From Phlebotomus papatasi (Eukaryota; Arthropoda; Insecta; Diptera; Psychodidae), in the NCBI RefSeq assembly GCF_024763615.1, contig NC_077222.1, forward strand, positions 93,715,417-93,779,416: DNA of 64,000 bases, in the 5' to 3' direction. The position numbers and the translations under genes are program-made. Positions 32,161 to 42,959 of this stretch are shown piece by piece. The number at the start of each line of letters is the position of its first letter. Position 1 is the stretch's first letter. The notes below the pieces were generated by a model. It had not been told where the DNA came from, did not search any database, and was given only the letters and a program-made list of their open reading frames with translations.

Positions 32161-32278
32161 CACTAAACCTGTCAAAACCGGTCAAATTGACCGGTATGAA
32201 AACTTTTTAAACTTAACACAAATTTAAACGGTACAATGTCGCTATCAAACGTATCAAACGGTACAATGTCGCTTAGTG
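32161..32278. mobile_element. TTAA-flanked MITE (CACTAAACC family), short copy
   Basis: TTAA occurs at 32157-32160 and 32279-32282. The left end is CACTAAACCTGTCAAAACC followed by the palindrome ACCGGTCAAATTGACCGGT. The right end is GCTTAGTG. TCAAACGGTACAATGTCGCT-type sequence is repeated twice before the right end. It is a shorter relative of 35523-35766. Confidence 0.7.
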
Positions 32279-32282
32279 TTAA

Positions 32283-33129
32283 AACGTATAAAGACAGGAT
32301 TCTACCTAGGAACCTAACTATCCTGGGAACAATTGCCATAGGTAAAGGATGTCCAAAGGCTGTCTTTGTCCGAATCCGGCAACGCAATCAGTGCAGATTT
32401 CAATCAAGGATCAAAATCTCAACCATTCTTCAGAGGTTTCGACATGTATCGTGTCTTTCTTAGAAATCGAATATGTCAGAGATCTTTGAGTTCAAACTTC
32501 AATTGTTGTCGGATGACTGAAGAAAATATATTGTAGTCTCTAAGATTTTTGTTAAAATTCTGGAATTTTCCTACCAAAGGCAGAAATCCAAATCCCAAAC
32601 CCAAAGATCGCTGACACACTTGATCAGTAAGGAATGCAAGAAGGTTGTCGAAAACTCTGAAGAGGAGTTCAATTTTTTATTGTCTAATCGTAATCGGACG
32701 GAGAATTCTTCTGAAGGCCCTGACATAAAAACTGCTGATGGAAAAGAGATTGATTACCTATGATAAAAAATTGTCAAAAAGCGATAGTGAGTTAGGGAAA
32801 AACGGACGAAACCGTTGAAACGGCGACCAAGTTAGGAATAACTGTGTTTGGTGGGATTGAAAGGGAATTATCCTCTACGAGCTAGTTTTATTAAGCCAAA
32901 CATTTAATTCTGAGTTGTACATCTATTAGATTGTTTAAAGTGATCCATTAAACAGAAGCCATCCGCTTTTAAGTATTGACATAGCTTTAAAGAATATTTA
33001 TCATTTTCTCAAGACGCTGCGAACGTCTTTGATGAAGAAAAATTTAATAAAAGAAGAATGTATGAAAACGAATTGTCTCAGTGTTTGCTAGTAGATACCA
33101 ATAATTCTATGAGAAGAGGAGTAATTTAC
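32283..33129. other. Interval with one short unassigned open frame
   Basis: A plus-strand frame at about 32635-32763 has an acidic, coding-like residue mix (for example EGPDIKTADGKEIDYL before the stop). It lacks a start and has no recognised domain. It may be a retrotransposon or gene remnant. The rest is non-coding. Confidence 0.3.
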
Positions 33130-33384
33130 TTGATAATGTAGTAGGACTGTTAAGCCTAGACTATTGGAGGGGGACAGCCCATCTTGACTGGTGGTAACTC
33201 TGAGGGGTGCTATAACGGCGGGTAATCTCAAGTTACAATATCGCTATAATTCCGCAAGGAAGGAACCTCCACGTGTATTTAGGGCTTTTTTGGAACTAAA
33301 TCGATGCTCCTGGACAGTCCCCGGGGAGTGACTGATCCTTCCACCAGGAGGTTTAAATTGAGTGTCGAATAATAATAATAATTC
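33130..33384 (+). mobile_element. 3' end of a non-LTR retrotransposon with (TAA)n tail
   Basis: A GC-rich block includes GAACTAAATCGATGCTCC, CAGTCCCCGGGGAGTGAC and a GTGTCGAATAATAATAATAA tail. A 3' end made of TAA repeats is known for I-like non-LTR retrotransposons. The minus-strand element ending near 47488 has a similar CGACACGATTAATAATAAT end. No coding part was identified. Confidence 0.5.
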
Positions 33385-34954
33385 CGCTAAATTGGATTGT
33401 GAGTGCTCAACAAGTTATTCTGCAGGCACAATTGAATCGGCTTCTTAGTCAGTCTACGCTAGCGAAGTGAGGAGACGTCAGATACGTGGCTGTCTTGGAA
33501 TGGGCAATAGGGCCCAATTCATCAATAGGGTGCTCCAGCATGTTCTGGTGTGAGTCTGTAGCATTTGTGCTTCAATATAGTGTCGTTTCTGTTTTTTCTT
33601 GTACTACCCTTAGTAGCCATCGCCGTCTTAGCACTGATTTCAACCTCCATGATGAAATCGATTAAACGTCCTTCCATGATTTACCGACTGCATGTAAGTA
33701 CGTAGATCACTCGCGGTGCTCTTCCCTTACCTATTAAATAATTTTCTCTCAGTGCTCAAGTCGGATACCAAAAAACAATAAGAGACTTTTCTTCATTCCT
33801 TGTCGCGAGAATAACATGTCTGAAATTCCACATTCCTATTGAAATTTCATTAGTTATCCACCCACAAAAAAGCAAATTCTTCAGAAGCCTCCGTAATAAA
33901 CCATCGAACTATGGCAAGAAAGCTCTCAAAAACGTTCACATGATCTTAAAGGTGTCTATTAAAGCAGTTTACGATTGCAAACAGAATATCACACACTTTA
34001 CTCAACATCTCAAGGAAAGTAAGGTTTTCCCATATCATATAATTTTCAATCAATAAATTTATGTGACTTTAATCCTATGATATGGTTAAGATTCATCTTT
34101 TTCTTGTGATGAAACTTCCAGAAATCAGTTATTCATATTTCTCATACGATTTTCTAATTATTTTATAGACATTAGGTATTTATTTTACAAGCAATAAAAT
34201 TATTAATACGACACACTGAGCACTAATTAAAATACCACGCTACTCATGTGTGCATAATTTTAAGAATATTCCCCTGTGGGGATGATGTCTTTAGAGATGT
34301 CATCTCCATTGCGTGTTACACTTTTCTCACAGTATCTACCATCCTAGAGAGCATACACCATAAAATTGTCGGCCACCCAAAATAGTATTTTAACATAATA
34401 AAAGGCGACTAGCTATTAGTTCAACAAATAAATAAAATACGATTAATTTTTATTAGGAATTCCAGAACAAAAAAGAAGACCACAGCAAAATGGATTGGAT
34501 CATAAAAGTGCCATCCGCTGAAAGAAAGGAAGAAATGTGTCTGCGGGAGATGGGACTAAAAAACTATATATAAGATCCTCTTGTACACTACGGAATGATG
34601 TTAAATTACGTGGTTTGATAAATGAAGTAGGCTAATTTATTTAACATGTAGTTACGTAAAAAACATGAAGAAGTTTGTAAAATTAAAAATACTCCTCCTG
34701 AACCATTTTACGTTTGAAAAAATTACCATAATACTACAATAGACGACTTTTCACCTTAAAGGTATAATTCAGGCGTGCAAAATGCATGCAATTGAAACTA
34801 AACTACACAAGTGAGAAGTTAGGACGGCAGCATTGCTGACGATCTCTCTCATTTAAGTTCGGCCGATAAAGTGTCTTATTTGACCTACGGATGCTTTATA
34901 TCAAATCCTCCCTTCCGCCTTATCGGAAAATTTAAGAAGATAAATACAGTCATA
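33385..34954. other. Non-coding interval
   Basis: 33420-33560 is GC-richer but unassigned. The rest is AT-rich with no structure found. Confidence 0.4.
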
Positions 34955-34956
34955 CA

Positions 34957-35116
34957 GGGTGGAGTTACTTGAAATAGATTTCGAAAAATCATAACATTAT
35001 CAGTTTAAGATATTATTAACAATTTTGTGATTTTTCGAAATATGTTTTAGGTAAGAACTTAAGATCTTTGTAAGCTATCCATAAGTGTATAACGTTCATA
35101 AGTGGTGACTCCACCC
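34957..35116. mobile_element. TA-flanked MITE (GGGTGGAGT family)
   Basis: The ends are GGGTGGAGTTAC and GTGACTCCACCC, with TA at 35117-35118. On the left, TA (34953-34954) is followed by CA before the GGG. A central inverted pair, TTTCGAAAAATCA / TGATTTTTCGAAA, is present. Confidence 0.65.
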
Positions 35117-35265
35117 TATCCATTGAAACTAGTAGTAAGAGGTTCGAAAGCTCTACTCTACTCTCGCTCCCAGGATTGTATCAGAAACAAGTCTTGCTAT
35201 GAAAAAATATGACAATAAAACGACCCAAAATTAATTTTAATTTAATGATGAATAAAAGTAGGTTA

Positions 35266-35494
35266 GGGTCGGAGGAACGTCTGTTCGACAGGGAACCCCT
35301 ATTGGCACTTTTGTCAAAATATTGAAAACTATTTAATGTATCTAGTAAAATATAAGTAATATAACGTTTTTTCCATAATATACCTTTTATTATAAACAGA
35401 GGTGTTCAAATTTCATATCCTAAATGGTACAGAGTAGGGTGTCAATAGGTGCTGACACGAATTCTTAAAGTGTCAATAGACGTTCCTTTCACCC
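35266..35494. mobile_element. TA-flanked MITE (GGAACGTCT family), copy 2
   Basis: GGGTCGGAGGAACGTCTGTT to GACGTTCCTTTCACCC, with TA at 35264-35265 and 35495-35496. It is closely similar to 15038-15267, while the flanks are unrelated. Confidence 0.9.
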
Positions 35495-35522
35495 TAAGTC
35501 CTTCTGAAAGTAGGGTATTTAA

Positions 35523-35766
35523 CACTAAACCTACCAAGACCGGTTGAATTGACCGGTTTAAAAACTTTTTATAATTTACACAGGGTACAATTTCGCTATC
35601 AATCTTTATGAATTTCCTAAAAAATACATGTAATACATTTTTTAGTGTTTAATTTTTAATTTTCCCCTTTTCTAATAAAAAAATGTTGAGTATCCTACCC
35701 ACCACGGTCACTCATTTGACTGAACGCTCTAGCAAAGACGACCAAAAATAGTCGGTAGGTTTACTG
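35523..35766. mobile_element. TTAA-flanked MITE (CACTAAACC family), long copy
   Basis: TTAA occurs at 35519-35522 and 35767-35770. The terminal repeats are CASTAAACCTACCRA. Next to the left end is an ACCGG-TTGAATTGACCGG near-palindrome; next to the right end are GACGACCAAAAATAGTCGG words. This is piggyBac-like by target site. It is non-coding. Confidence 0.8.
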
Positions 35767-35770
35767 TTAA

Positions 35771-36279
35771 TCCTTTCAGAGACTCTGATCCCTTGATTCT
35801 TTGCTTATATCTCTAAGATTGTCACAAAATATTTACTAACTACTTCAAATAAAATTACGCAGGCAAAACTTGAAATTTTATCTCGAGATTACTTCCTGAA
35901 TTTCCACAAGATTTCCTCAGTTGCATCAACTGTTGTCGTATCTGTATTTGGTGCAAGGGATGCAAGCAACGATACACATGTCGCCTCTTGCGTGAAGTGC
36001 TTAAACAAAAGAAGTGCAGGTACGACAACGATCGATGCAACCGACGATATATTTAAGTCTTGGTTCGATGTCCAGAACGGTGATCCCGTAGAAAGTTTTC
36101 TAAGTTTTTCATGCTTTCTCTGTTTAATTTCATTTAGAATAATAGAGCCTTTATCACAATTTACGATTATAATGAGAACTTTGTAATGTCTGTGATTTTT
36201 CTTGAATTAGAAAATTTTATCGATCAATATTTCGTTTAAATGTGTTTTATGGCATTGTTCGACAACGTTAAACAATTGA
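35771..36279. other. Non-coding interval
   Basis: Small overlapping frames on both strands near 35855-36186 without motif support. Confidence 0.35.
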
Positions 36280-36830
36280 AAATTGTCGAAAGTCGATCGA
36301 CTTTGACAAATTGTCGACTGACTCTGATCGATTGTCGATCGATTTTGACAGTGTAGATCGATTTTAAAAGATTATTGATCGATATTATAGTAGCATTTTG
36401 ACTGACTTTTATAGAATGTAGATCGATCAATAATTTGATAGAATATTGATATAATGTCGAACAATATTCTGACAGACTGAGATATTGTCGTTTGGATCAG
36501 TAACTGTGCTAACTGTTAACTAATTTGTTGAAAACGCCACATAGCAATGTGTCGGTTACCTTAAAGGGAGTTGTTGTTCAAGACGACGATATGTTGATCG
36601 ATATTCTAACAGAATATCGATCGGCTCTAATAGAATATTAATCTATATTCTGATAAATGTATGATGTAATGTCGATCGATACCCGTAAAGAAATTCATTT
36701 CAGTTCTTTTTCATTAGAATTGATCGATATTTTTATATATTTTTTGATTGATCGACTTTGCCAGAATATCAATCGACATTCAGATAGAATATCGATAGAA
36801 TCTTACAGAATATAAATCGTTTCTTGCATA
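36280..36830. repeat. Degenerate ATCGATC / GATATTCTGACAGAATATC satellite
   Basis: Roughly twenty imperfect copies of a unit near GATCGATATTCTRACAGAAT, 20-24 bp long, often with GTCGATCGA. Interruptions occur at 36480-36590 and 36670-36720. The unit is itself close to a palindrome. Confidence 0.65.
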
Positions 36831-36847
36831 ATATGTATAAACTCATA

Positions 36848-37080
36848 GGGTAAAGTAATATAATTTGGAATTAGTGTTACAAGTTGGACAATTCGCCTGT
36901 ACAAGTTGGACATGGCTTTTTTTTGATAAATACTGTACAAAATTTGTTTTTAATCACAAGGAACCAAATTAAAAAACTAAAGCATTAAAGATATACAAAT
37001 AAAAATGAAGTACTAAATTTATCAAGAAAAAAGCCCTATCCAACTTGTACCATTATTGTCCAACTTGTACCACTTTACCC
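36848..37080. mobile_element. TA-flanked MITE (ACAAGTTGGAC family), copy 1
   Basis: The left end is GGGTAAAGTAATATAATTTG and the right end is TTGTACCACTTTACCC, with TA at 36846-36847 and 37081-37082. Each arm carries GTACAAGTTGGACA twice, about 20-22 bp apart. The partner copy is at 54768-54997. It is non-coding. Confidence 0.85.
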
Positions 37081-37082
37081 TA

Positions 37083-39248
37083 TTCTAATAGACTTCAGAT
37101 AAAATGTCGATCAGTAAATATTACGAGATTAGTTTCAGCTCCATTTGATTAAAATTGACCAGGAAATTAATATTTATTACGTTCCTCAACTTACGTGTAA
37201 ATAAATCCGTACAATATGTAGGAATAATCTACTTAAACACCAATGACCGCCACACGCATCGATGGTGTATAATTTAAGCAAAGAAGTATCGTGAATTGAA
37301 AGGAGTTGGAAATTTTTATTGCATTTCATTGCACTTCACTTGAGAAGATAACACAATTGTTGTTTTCTTTTGCCATCCCCATTGCTATAAAATTCCACAA
37401 CTCACTGCACTTGAGAAATCCCGACACTAAATGCTCGGGCTCCACCTCATCTTGCATCCTTTTATTGGATGCTCTTGTGCGAGCAAATCACCTTTTGTCT
37501 GCCCCATTAAAACCAATATTTTCCTCCATTGATCCACATTCATTGAAACGTCCGAAAAAAAGGTGCTCCTGGAGTTGACAATTAAATCAAATAATTTTGA
37601 GTTTAATGGATATGTAAACACTTGTCAATGGTAATTTTTATGGACATTTCATCACTCATGTATATCAGCGCAGCAAAGAGATGCAAATTCACGGTTTTTT
37701 TCTTGTTGCTACAATGCAAGTGCCCTGTCCAGACCCCGATCGAGCCTCTCAAGATGATCACAAGAGAGATTTTTGCATTTTAATGGTGCATAAAAGAAAT
37801 TTTCCACGATACAAAACCAAAAGTGTCGACAATTTTGACCTTCTCACTCACAATCTTGCAACATTGACTGGGTTAAGGCAGAAAAAAAGGCATCCCATTT
37901 CGCATATTAAGTTTGCAAAAAGATGAAGGAATCTTGCGAAGAGAGCGACCCATCAATTATACAATGCAAAAGAAGTGCGCTGGAGATTGAGATGTGAGTG
38001 AGATGTTGAGGAGAAAATTGAGACAAGAGAGGTGCAGTCAGATATTTAGTATCCAGATAAAGGAAACGACAGATAAGCCTCAGATAAATTTTGTATAAAT
38101 AAAATATTTAAAGATATTTTTATGAACAAGCAAATGATCATGTAAGATCGTTAACGATCGTGTTCTAAGAGATGATCTTTATAGTTTTATTTTATTGAGA
38201 TCATTCAGCAAGGATTATTGCACTGAAGATAAGCTTAAATATAACACTCTATAAAAATAACATCTTCAAGTGGAATTCGCCATCAATGCAGAATCAGGTA
38301 GTTAATCTTAACTTAAGAGATACCTTTTTAGGTAATCAGCTTCTTTCCAACTTGCGAGAAATTCCTCTGTTGGAGTAGAACTAAGTTCTTAGTACAATTA
38401 ATGAGCTCCTCAGTTCATAATTCTATCAAAGTTGAATGGACAAGCGGATGCGTCATTGAGGGTGGATATGGAGAATTTCCCGACTGATTTATATGATGAA
38501 AGTGTATAAAATTGTTTAGAGTCTCAAGTGACTTACAGCCAGTGTCTCTTTGAAGATGTTCCGACTTATTGTGAGCTCAAGAGACACTGTGAAACATCCC
38601 GCATGAGTTTTGTGGTGAGATCAAGAGAGAAAATGCGGCGCCTTCGTACATCGATAATAAAACTTCCTTGGCCTTTTTCTCCCAGCAAATGCAAAAAAAA
38701 TGGAATAACATTTTAGCGAGTGAATTATAAAGAAAATAGGATTATGTGGCAAAGAATGTACACAGATCACTTTGGTGGAATCTTCATCATCGAGATCATG
38801 GAGGACACAGAGGATGGAGCGAAGGGATATTCAAGAAGTCTCAGTAAAACACCCACTTTGTGCCATGAGATTATGTTTGCCAGAGTCCCTTACATTCCAG
38901 AGGGAGGGTATCTTGTACTTGGGTATATTAAAAAATATATATTGTGAAACATTGTCCATGAACGAAGTACTTTTATGATATGCATTTTATTTTTATTGCT
39001 GGAACTCAAAGAAATCCCTCGCTTTTGTAATACTTCTTAATATTAAATCGTTCATTTGATATTACAGGGGCACAACCCAAACGGCAATTTTGAGGAAGAT
39101 TACTATTGGATGTATGTATTCTGGATCCAAAAATGGGTCTTGTGACGGTCGTCAGAGCGTCGAATGACGGAAAGTGGGGAATAATATGACGGTTATTGCG
39201 AAAGTCACTTGGCGTCGTAATAACTCTGAGATTACTCGCCAACGACTT
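37083..39248. other. Long non-coding interval
   Basis: Chance frames of 60-90 residues (37306-37578, 37681-37926, 38528-38978) show no domain pattern, and overlapping frames compete. Nothing is supported as a gene. Confidence 0.45.
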
Positions 39249-39304
39249 AAAAATGACGCGCCAAAATGGACTCTTCCAGTGACTTCCAGTGTCCCTATAA
39301 ATAA
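39249..39304. promoter_or_regulatory. Possible promoter elements upstream of the Harbinger insertion
   Basis: AAAAATGACGCGCCAAAA (39249-39266) contains an E2F-like TTTTGGCGCG core on the minus strand. CTATAAATAA (39295-39304) is a TATA-like box. The same 18-mer recurs inverted at 43155-43172. If the transposon were removed, this would lie about 400 bp upstream of the candidate ATG at 42903. Function is inferred from motifs only. Confidence 0.3.
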
Positions 39305-39846
39305 TCTTCCCCTCTCTGGGTATGTCTAAGGGGAAATTTCACTTGTCAAATGGCAAATAGAATTACTCAGTGATGTGAATTCGCAAAGTAGTTGGCAATT
39401 TCGCGTGTTTTCTCAATAATATTATAGTGTAACATTAGGAGGAACAGCTCCTCCAGTAGAGAAATGTGTTGTGATTTAGAAAACGACAGTGCCGACAAAA
39501 ATTAAGCAAAAATTAGGCAGTGTTTTGGTTGATAAATACCCGGACAATTTTTATGGAAAATTAACAGAGCTATGCAACTTTACAGATCTCGTCTATTAGT
39601 CTATTAACTTAAGAGATTTGCGATGCAACTTTATGAACAAGATGTCAAATCTCGTAATTTTATTGACAGGGTCTATTAAGAACGAGATCTTATATGAACG
39701 AGATTTGCGATGCAACCCTGAGTGGTGAATTTTATAAAATATGAATTCTAACCTCAAAACGTCTCATAACTACTGGACAGTTTCAGAGGTACCACAAAGT
39801 ACGAGATTTTGTGCATTGAAGTGCGTTTCGAGAGAAAAATATAAGA

Positions 39847-41000
39847 ATGGACTTCCTGTTATTGGTTTTTTTGTACCTAAGGTTGAGGAGGCGGCACAGA
39901 GGGTAAGGAAAAATCTCTATAAACTGTAGAATTCTGATTAAAGAAAAACTCATTTCAGGACGAATCGTCGCTTGGAAATGCGATATTTAAGAGATTCACT
40001 GGATCCCTTCGATACCGATGAATTTTTATTTCGAAGGCGATATAGAATGCCACAACATTTGGCTATCCAGTTAATAAATGAGATAAAAGACTACGACACC
40101 GCAGGAGTATATAGCTGGATACCACTGCATCTGAAGGTACTCACTACTCTGAATTTTTTGGCCACTGGATCATATCAGAGGGGGATTGGAGATCATTTCC
40201 ACATAATGGTTGCCCAGTCCACGGTCAGCAGGTGCATTTCCTATATATGCCAGAAAATCACTAATCATTTACGGAATAAATATATATGTTTTCCACAAAA
40301 TGATTCGGAAAAACTTCAGGCAAGAAGAGGTTTCCAGGAAAAATTTGGTATACAGAATACTCTAGGAGCTATAGACTGTACTCATGTATACATTATAGCT
40401 CCTCCAGATTCATACAGACACTTGCGTACAGATTACAGGAATAGGAAAAGAGCGTACAGCTTAAATATTGAGGCGGTGTGCAACAGTGACCTTATTTTCA
40501 CATACATAAACCCCAGATTTCCCGGATCCACACATGATTCTGCCATTTGGGCAGTAACTCCGTTGAGGAATGTCATGAGGAATGGCTACACACATGGTGA
40601 AAACGATTGGCTTATTGGAGACTCCGGCTATCCTAATGAACCATGGTTAATGACGCCGTATCCCAATACTGTGGAAGAACGTCATAAGATGCTTTACAAT
40701 CGCATTCATAAAAGGACGAGGAATGTTATAGAAAGAGCGTTTGGTGTTTTAAAATCTGTCTTTAGATGTGTCTTTAAGCACAGGGTTCTTCATTACGATC
40801 CAATCAGGGCAGCATACATTGCAACAACATGTTTTACTTTGCACAATTTCCTAAGGATTAATAATATAGAATTTGATTACGATGATCAGGAAATAGATAG
40901 TGATGAAGATGACGAAGAATACGGTGTCGTTAGGCCGCACTCAGATTTACTTAGAGAGGGGCGGCGAATTAGGGATGAATATGCTTTGTCTCTTCTTTGA
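39847..41000 (+). CDS. PIF/Harbinger DDE transposase (HARBI1-like nuclease), spliced
   Basis: This is the transposase that cuts and joins the element ends in the nucleus. The predicted exons are 39847-39902 and 39959-41000. The 56-bp intron starts GTAAGG, ends TTTCAG and splits a glycine codon, giving 365 residues. This start gives an N-terminus rich in L and R (MDFLLLVFLYLRLRRRHRG) and then a DPF...F..RYRM segment, both usual for the family. Downstream are a helix-turn-helix-like segment (ATGSYQRGIGDHF...SRCIS), GAIDCTHVYI (D158), PGSTHDSAIW, IGDSGYP (D240) and NVIERAFGVLK (E277). These supply the complete DDE triad. HNFLR and an acidic tail follow. AATAAA-type signals occur just after the stop. 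No stop or frameshift is present. It is probably expressed together with the minus-strand partner. Confidence 0.92.
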
Positions 41001-41404
41001 AATTAATAAATAATAAAAATGTTTAATTATAAAAATAATATTGTTTATTGTTTTTTTTGTGATTAGGCATCAACCACTATTTACCATCAAAGTATTTTTC
41101 AATATAACACAGAAGATATAGAGAGAATCTTGGTTACAAGAAGAGTTTTCCTGAGGTTGGTTGGTCTTGATGACTGTGTGATACAGAGCAGAAGGTGCGT
41201 GAAGCGAGACCAGCAGAAATCCAGGATCTGAGTAAAGATATAGATATGGCTTCATGAGTAGAGATGAGGAGTTCTGAAGGCAGAGGAAATAAAGTAGTGC
41301 TCCTATATTCATTAAGTCAATGAGTAGAGCTGTAGGCTTTCAGATTACTTTATAAGTTGTCTCCATCTAAACATCTACTTTTGTCTAGCATCAAGCAGTC
41401 GACC

Positions 41405-41490
41405 GCACAACTCTGAGTCGAATCACGATTCTTTCCGCCAAAGAATTGACATCAACTCTTTGGCTCTTACCAACTAATCTACAAGATCAC
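41405..41490 (-). mobile_element. tRNA-like insert between the two Harbinger genes
   Basis: On the minus strand an A-box-like TAGATTAGTTGG (41481-41470) inside GTAGATTAGTTGGTAAGAGC is followed by a B-box-like GATTCGACTC (41424-41415). The two boxes span 67 bp, longer than in most tRNAs. The acceptor arms do not pair clearly, so this fits a tRNA-derived SINE or tRNA pseudogene better than a working tRNA. It lies in the spacer between the convergent 3' ends, where it would not break either gene. Confidence 0.45.
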
Positions 41491-41749
41491 CATCTGACAA
41501 CTAATAACTTCTGAATTCACAGTCTTTGGTTTATAATATTGTAATTTATTAATTTCTTGTTCACTTCTTAAACTGCATAGAATTGTTGATTCTGTTTCTT
41601 TATGATAAAAAATTCAATAGATAATCTTTTAGCTTTTTCATTTTGATATAAATCCAGAGATTTTAGGAACTGATAGTTTAAGAATCTCACCCGTTTATTG
41701 TTGTATTTCCAGGAGCTTTAAAATTTTACGGGAATGAATTAATACCCAT

Positions 41750-42508
41750 TTATTTCTTTGTAATGTTTTCGGCGAGAGTTTTCATCGCATTTGCCAACGT
41801 CCCAATATTTGCCACAAAATTTTGTAGATTTCTTGAATTTTCCTCGTCTGTCTCCTGCTTTTTTTCCATCAATCTAAGAATTTTAGTTATTTCGTCGTCG
41901 CGAGTGTCTGTTTTTTTAGCTCTTTTGTTACCGCGTAGTCCAGAAGAATCTCTGGCCAAAGTTTCTGAAGAAGAACAAGATGACTCTTCAACTCCTGACG
42001 ATGAATCGCCCATATTATCCATTGAGTCATCCAATCCACTTAGTGGCACTGGATTTCCGGTAACTGAAGCTTTTGTCCAGATTTTGATGGCTCGTTCTTC
42101 GAAGCGTGACATTTTTCCTTTAGATGGGCCTCCTCCAGTTTCATTGGAGTCATTGTAAAGGGTTCTTCTCTTACTGGACAAATTATAATGCCAGTTCCGG
42201 AAGTTTATTTGCCAATCTTCCGATGATCTGGATGGCCCAGAACAACATTCATTCAAGAGGCTTGTTACCTCAACCCACAGATTTTGGTACCGCGGGTGCA
42301 TGTTGTCCACAACCTGGGGATTTTGCTCTGCAAAAGTAACAAATATTTCACGTTGATCTTGGGAAGTCCGCGGCCCCCTTTTCTTTGTAGACGCTTCATC
42401 TTTAAAAGAGAATCATCTTATAAATTCTAACCTCACTTTAAGAATTATAGTTCCTTGCTCTCGAAATCGTTACCACTCACCAGAAAATTCATCATTTGCA
42501 CCTTCCAT
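41750..42508 (-). CDS. Harbinger accessory Myb/SANT-like DNA-binding protein, spliced
   Basis: In PIF/Harbinger elements a second protein with a Myb/SANT-like domain binds the element ends and helps bring the transposase to the nucleus. The predicted exons on the minus strand are 42508-42481 and 42399-41750. The 81-bp intron starts GTGAGT and ends TTTAAAG; the join restores an aspartate codon and gives 225 residues. Residues about 20-90 (from RTSQDQREIFVTFAEQNP, through LWVEVTSLLN, to WQINFRNWHYNLSSKRR) match the tryptophan-spaced three-helix pattern of the zeste-type Myb domain. A Ser/Asp-rich linker and a basic patch (RGNKRAKK) follow, then a C-terminal helix with coiled-coil character (ITKILRLMEKKQETDEEN). 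It converges on the transposase gene. Confidence 0.85.
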
Positions 42509-42902
42509 TATCAATAGTTTTCTCTAAATCGAGGCTTTTTAACAGGAATATTAGATCTCTTTCGGTTTGTCTTTTTTATTCTCTTTTGTTTTTCAAGGAA
42601 AATTGCTCGAGAAACATCAAGCGGCAATTGCACAAAACACAGCTTGCATGCCAGTCTCGTTCAAATAAACTCACCACATAGACCGTAATCTTGCATACCA
42701 AATTCTTATAATAAAATATTTGACATCTTATCTTATAAGATACGAAAATAAAGTTGCATCGCTCTGTAAATTTCGTTGTTCAGGTGTTTGCTCCTGTCTC
42801 AGGAGTATTGTGTGATAAAAATCTTGTGTCTAAAAGTCCTATTTAGTGAAAATTTTAAAAGATTTTTGTGTGTTGTTGCCATCCAGCTGGAACATTTTCG
42901 AC

Positions 42903-42953
42903 ATGTCGGGCGGCTCATTCAGCAATAGTCGAACGGCAAAAATATTCGCAAAT
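42903..42953 (+). CDS. Candidate first coding exon of an unidentified host gene
   Basis: An ATG in a fair context (TTCGACATGT) opens 17 codons, MSGGSFSNSRTAKIFAN, that run directly into a strong donor (AAT-GTGAGTAG) in phase 0. The 5' flank lacks the AT-only character of its surroundings. I could not find a convincing second exon in the next 20 kb, so the downstream gene is unknown and the exon may be spurious. If real, the Harbinger element sits in its 5' region, 136 bp before the ATG. Confidence 0.35.
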
Positions 42954-42959
42954 GTGAGT

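Larger units (their letters stand above)
39565..42766. mobile_element. Complete PIF/Harbinger transposon
   Basis: The 18-bp terminal inverted repeats read CAGAGCKATGCAACTTTA (39565-39582 and 42749-42766, one mismatch), with a 3-bp TAA duplication (39562-39564 and 42767-42769). Extra copies of GCGATGCAAC lie subterminally at 39619 and 39707. Inside are the two genes expected of the superfamily in convergent order: a DDE transposase (39847-41000, plus) and a Myb/SANT-like partner (42508-41750, minus). Both are open after removal of one short intron each. A tRNA-like insert lies at 41405-41490. The open frames suggest recent activity. Confidence 0.92.

Noticed and set aside
39741..39929. A 62-residue plus frame as the first exon of the transposase
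   Set aside because: Joining it at the GTAAGG donor puts exon 2 out of frame. The frame starting at 39847 joins correctly and gives the expected N-terminus.
41763..42158. A 131-residue plus-strand frame opposite the Myb/SANT-like gene
   Set aside because: It is the antisense shadow of a gene with a clear domain and matching splice sites.
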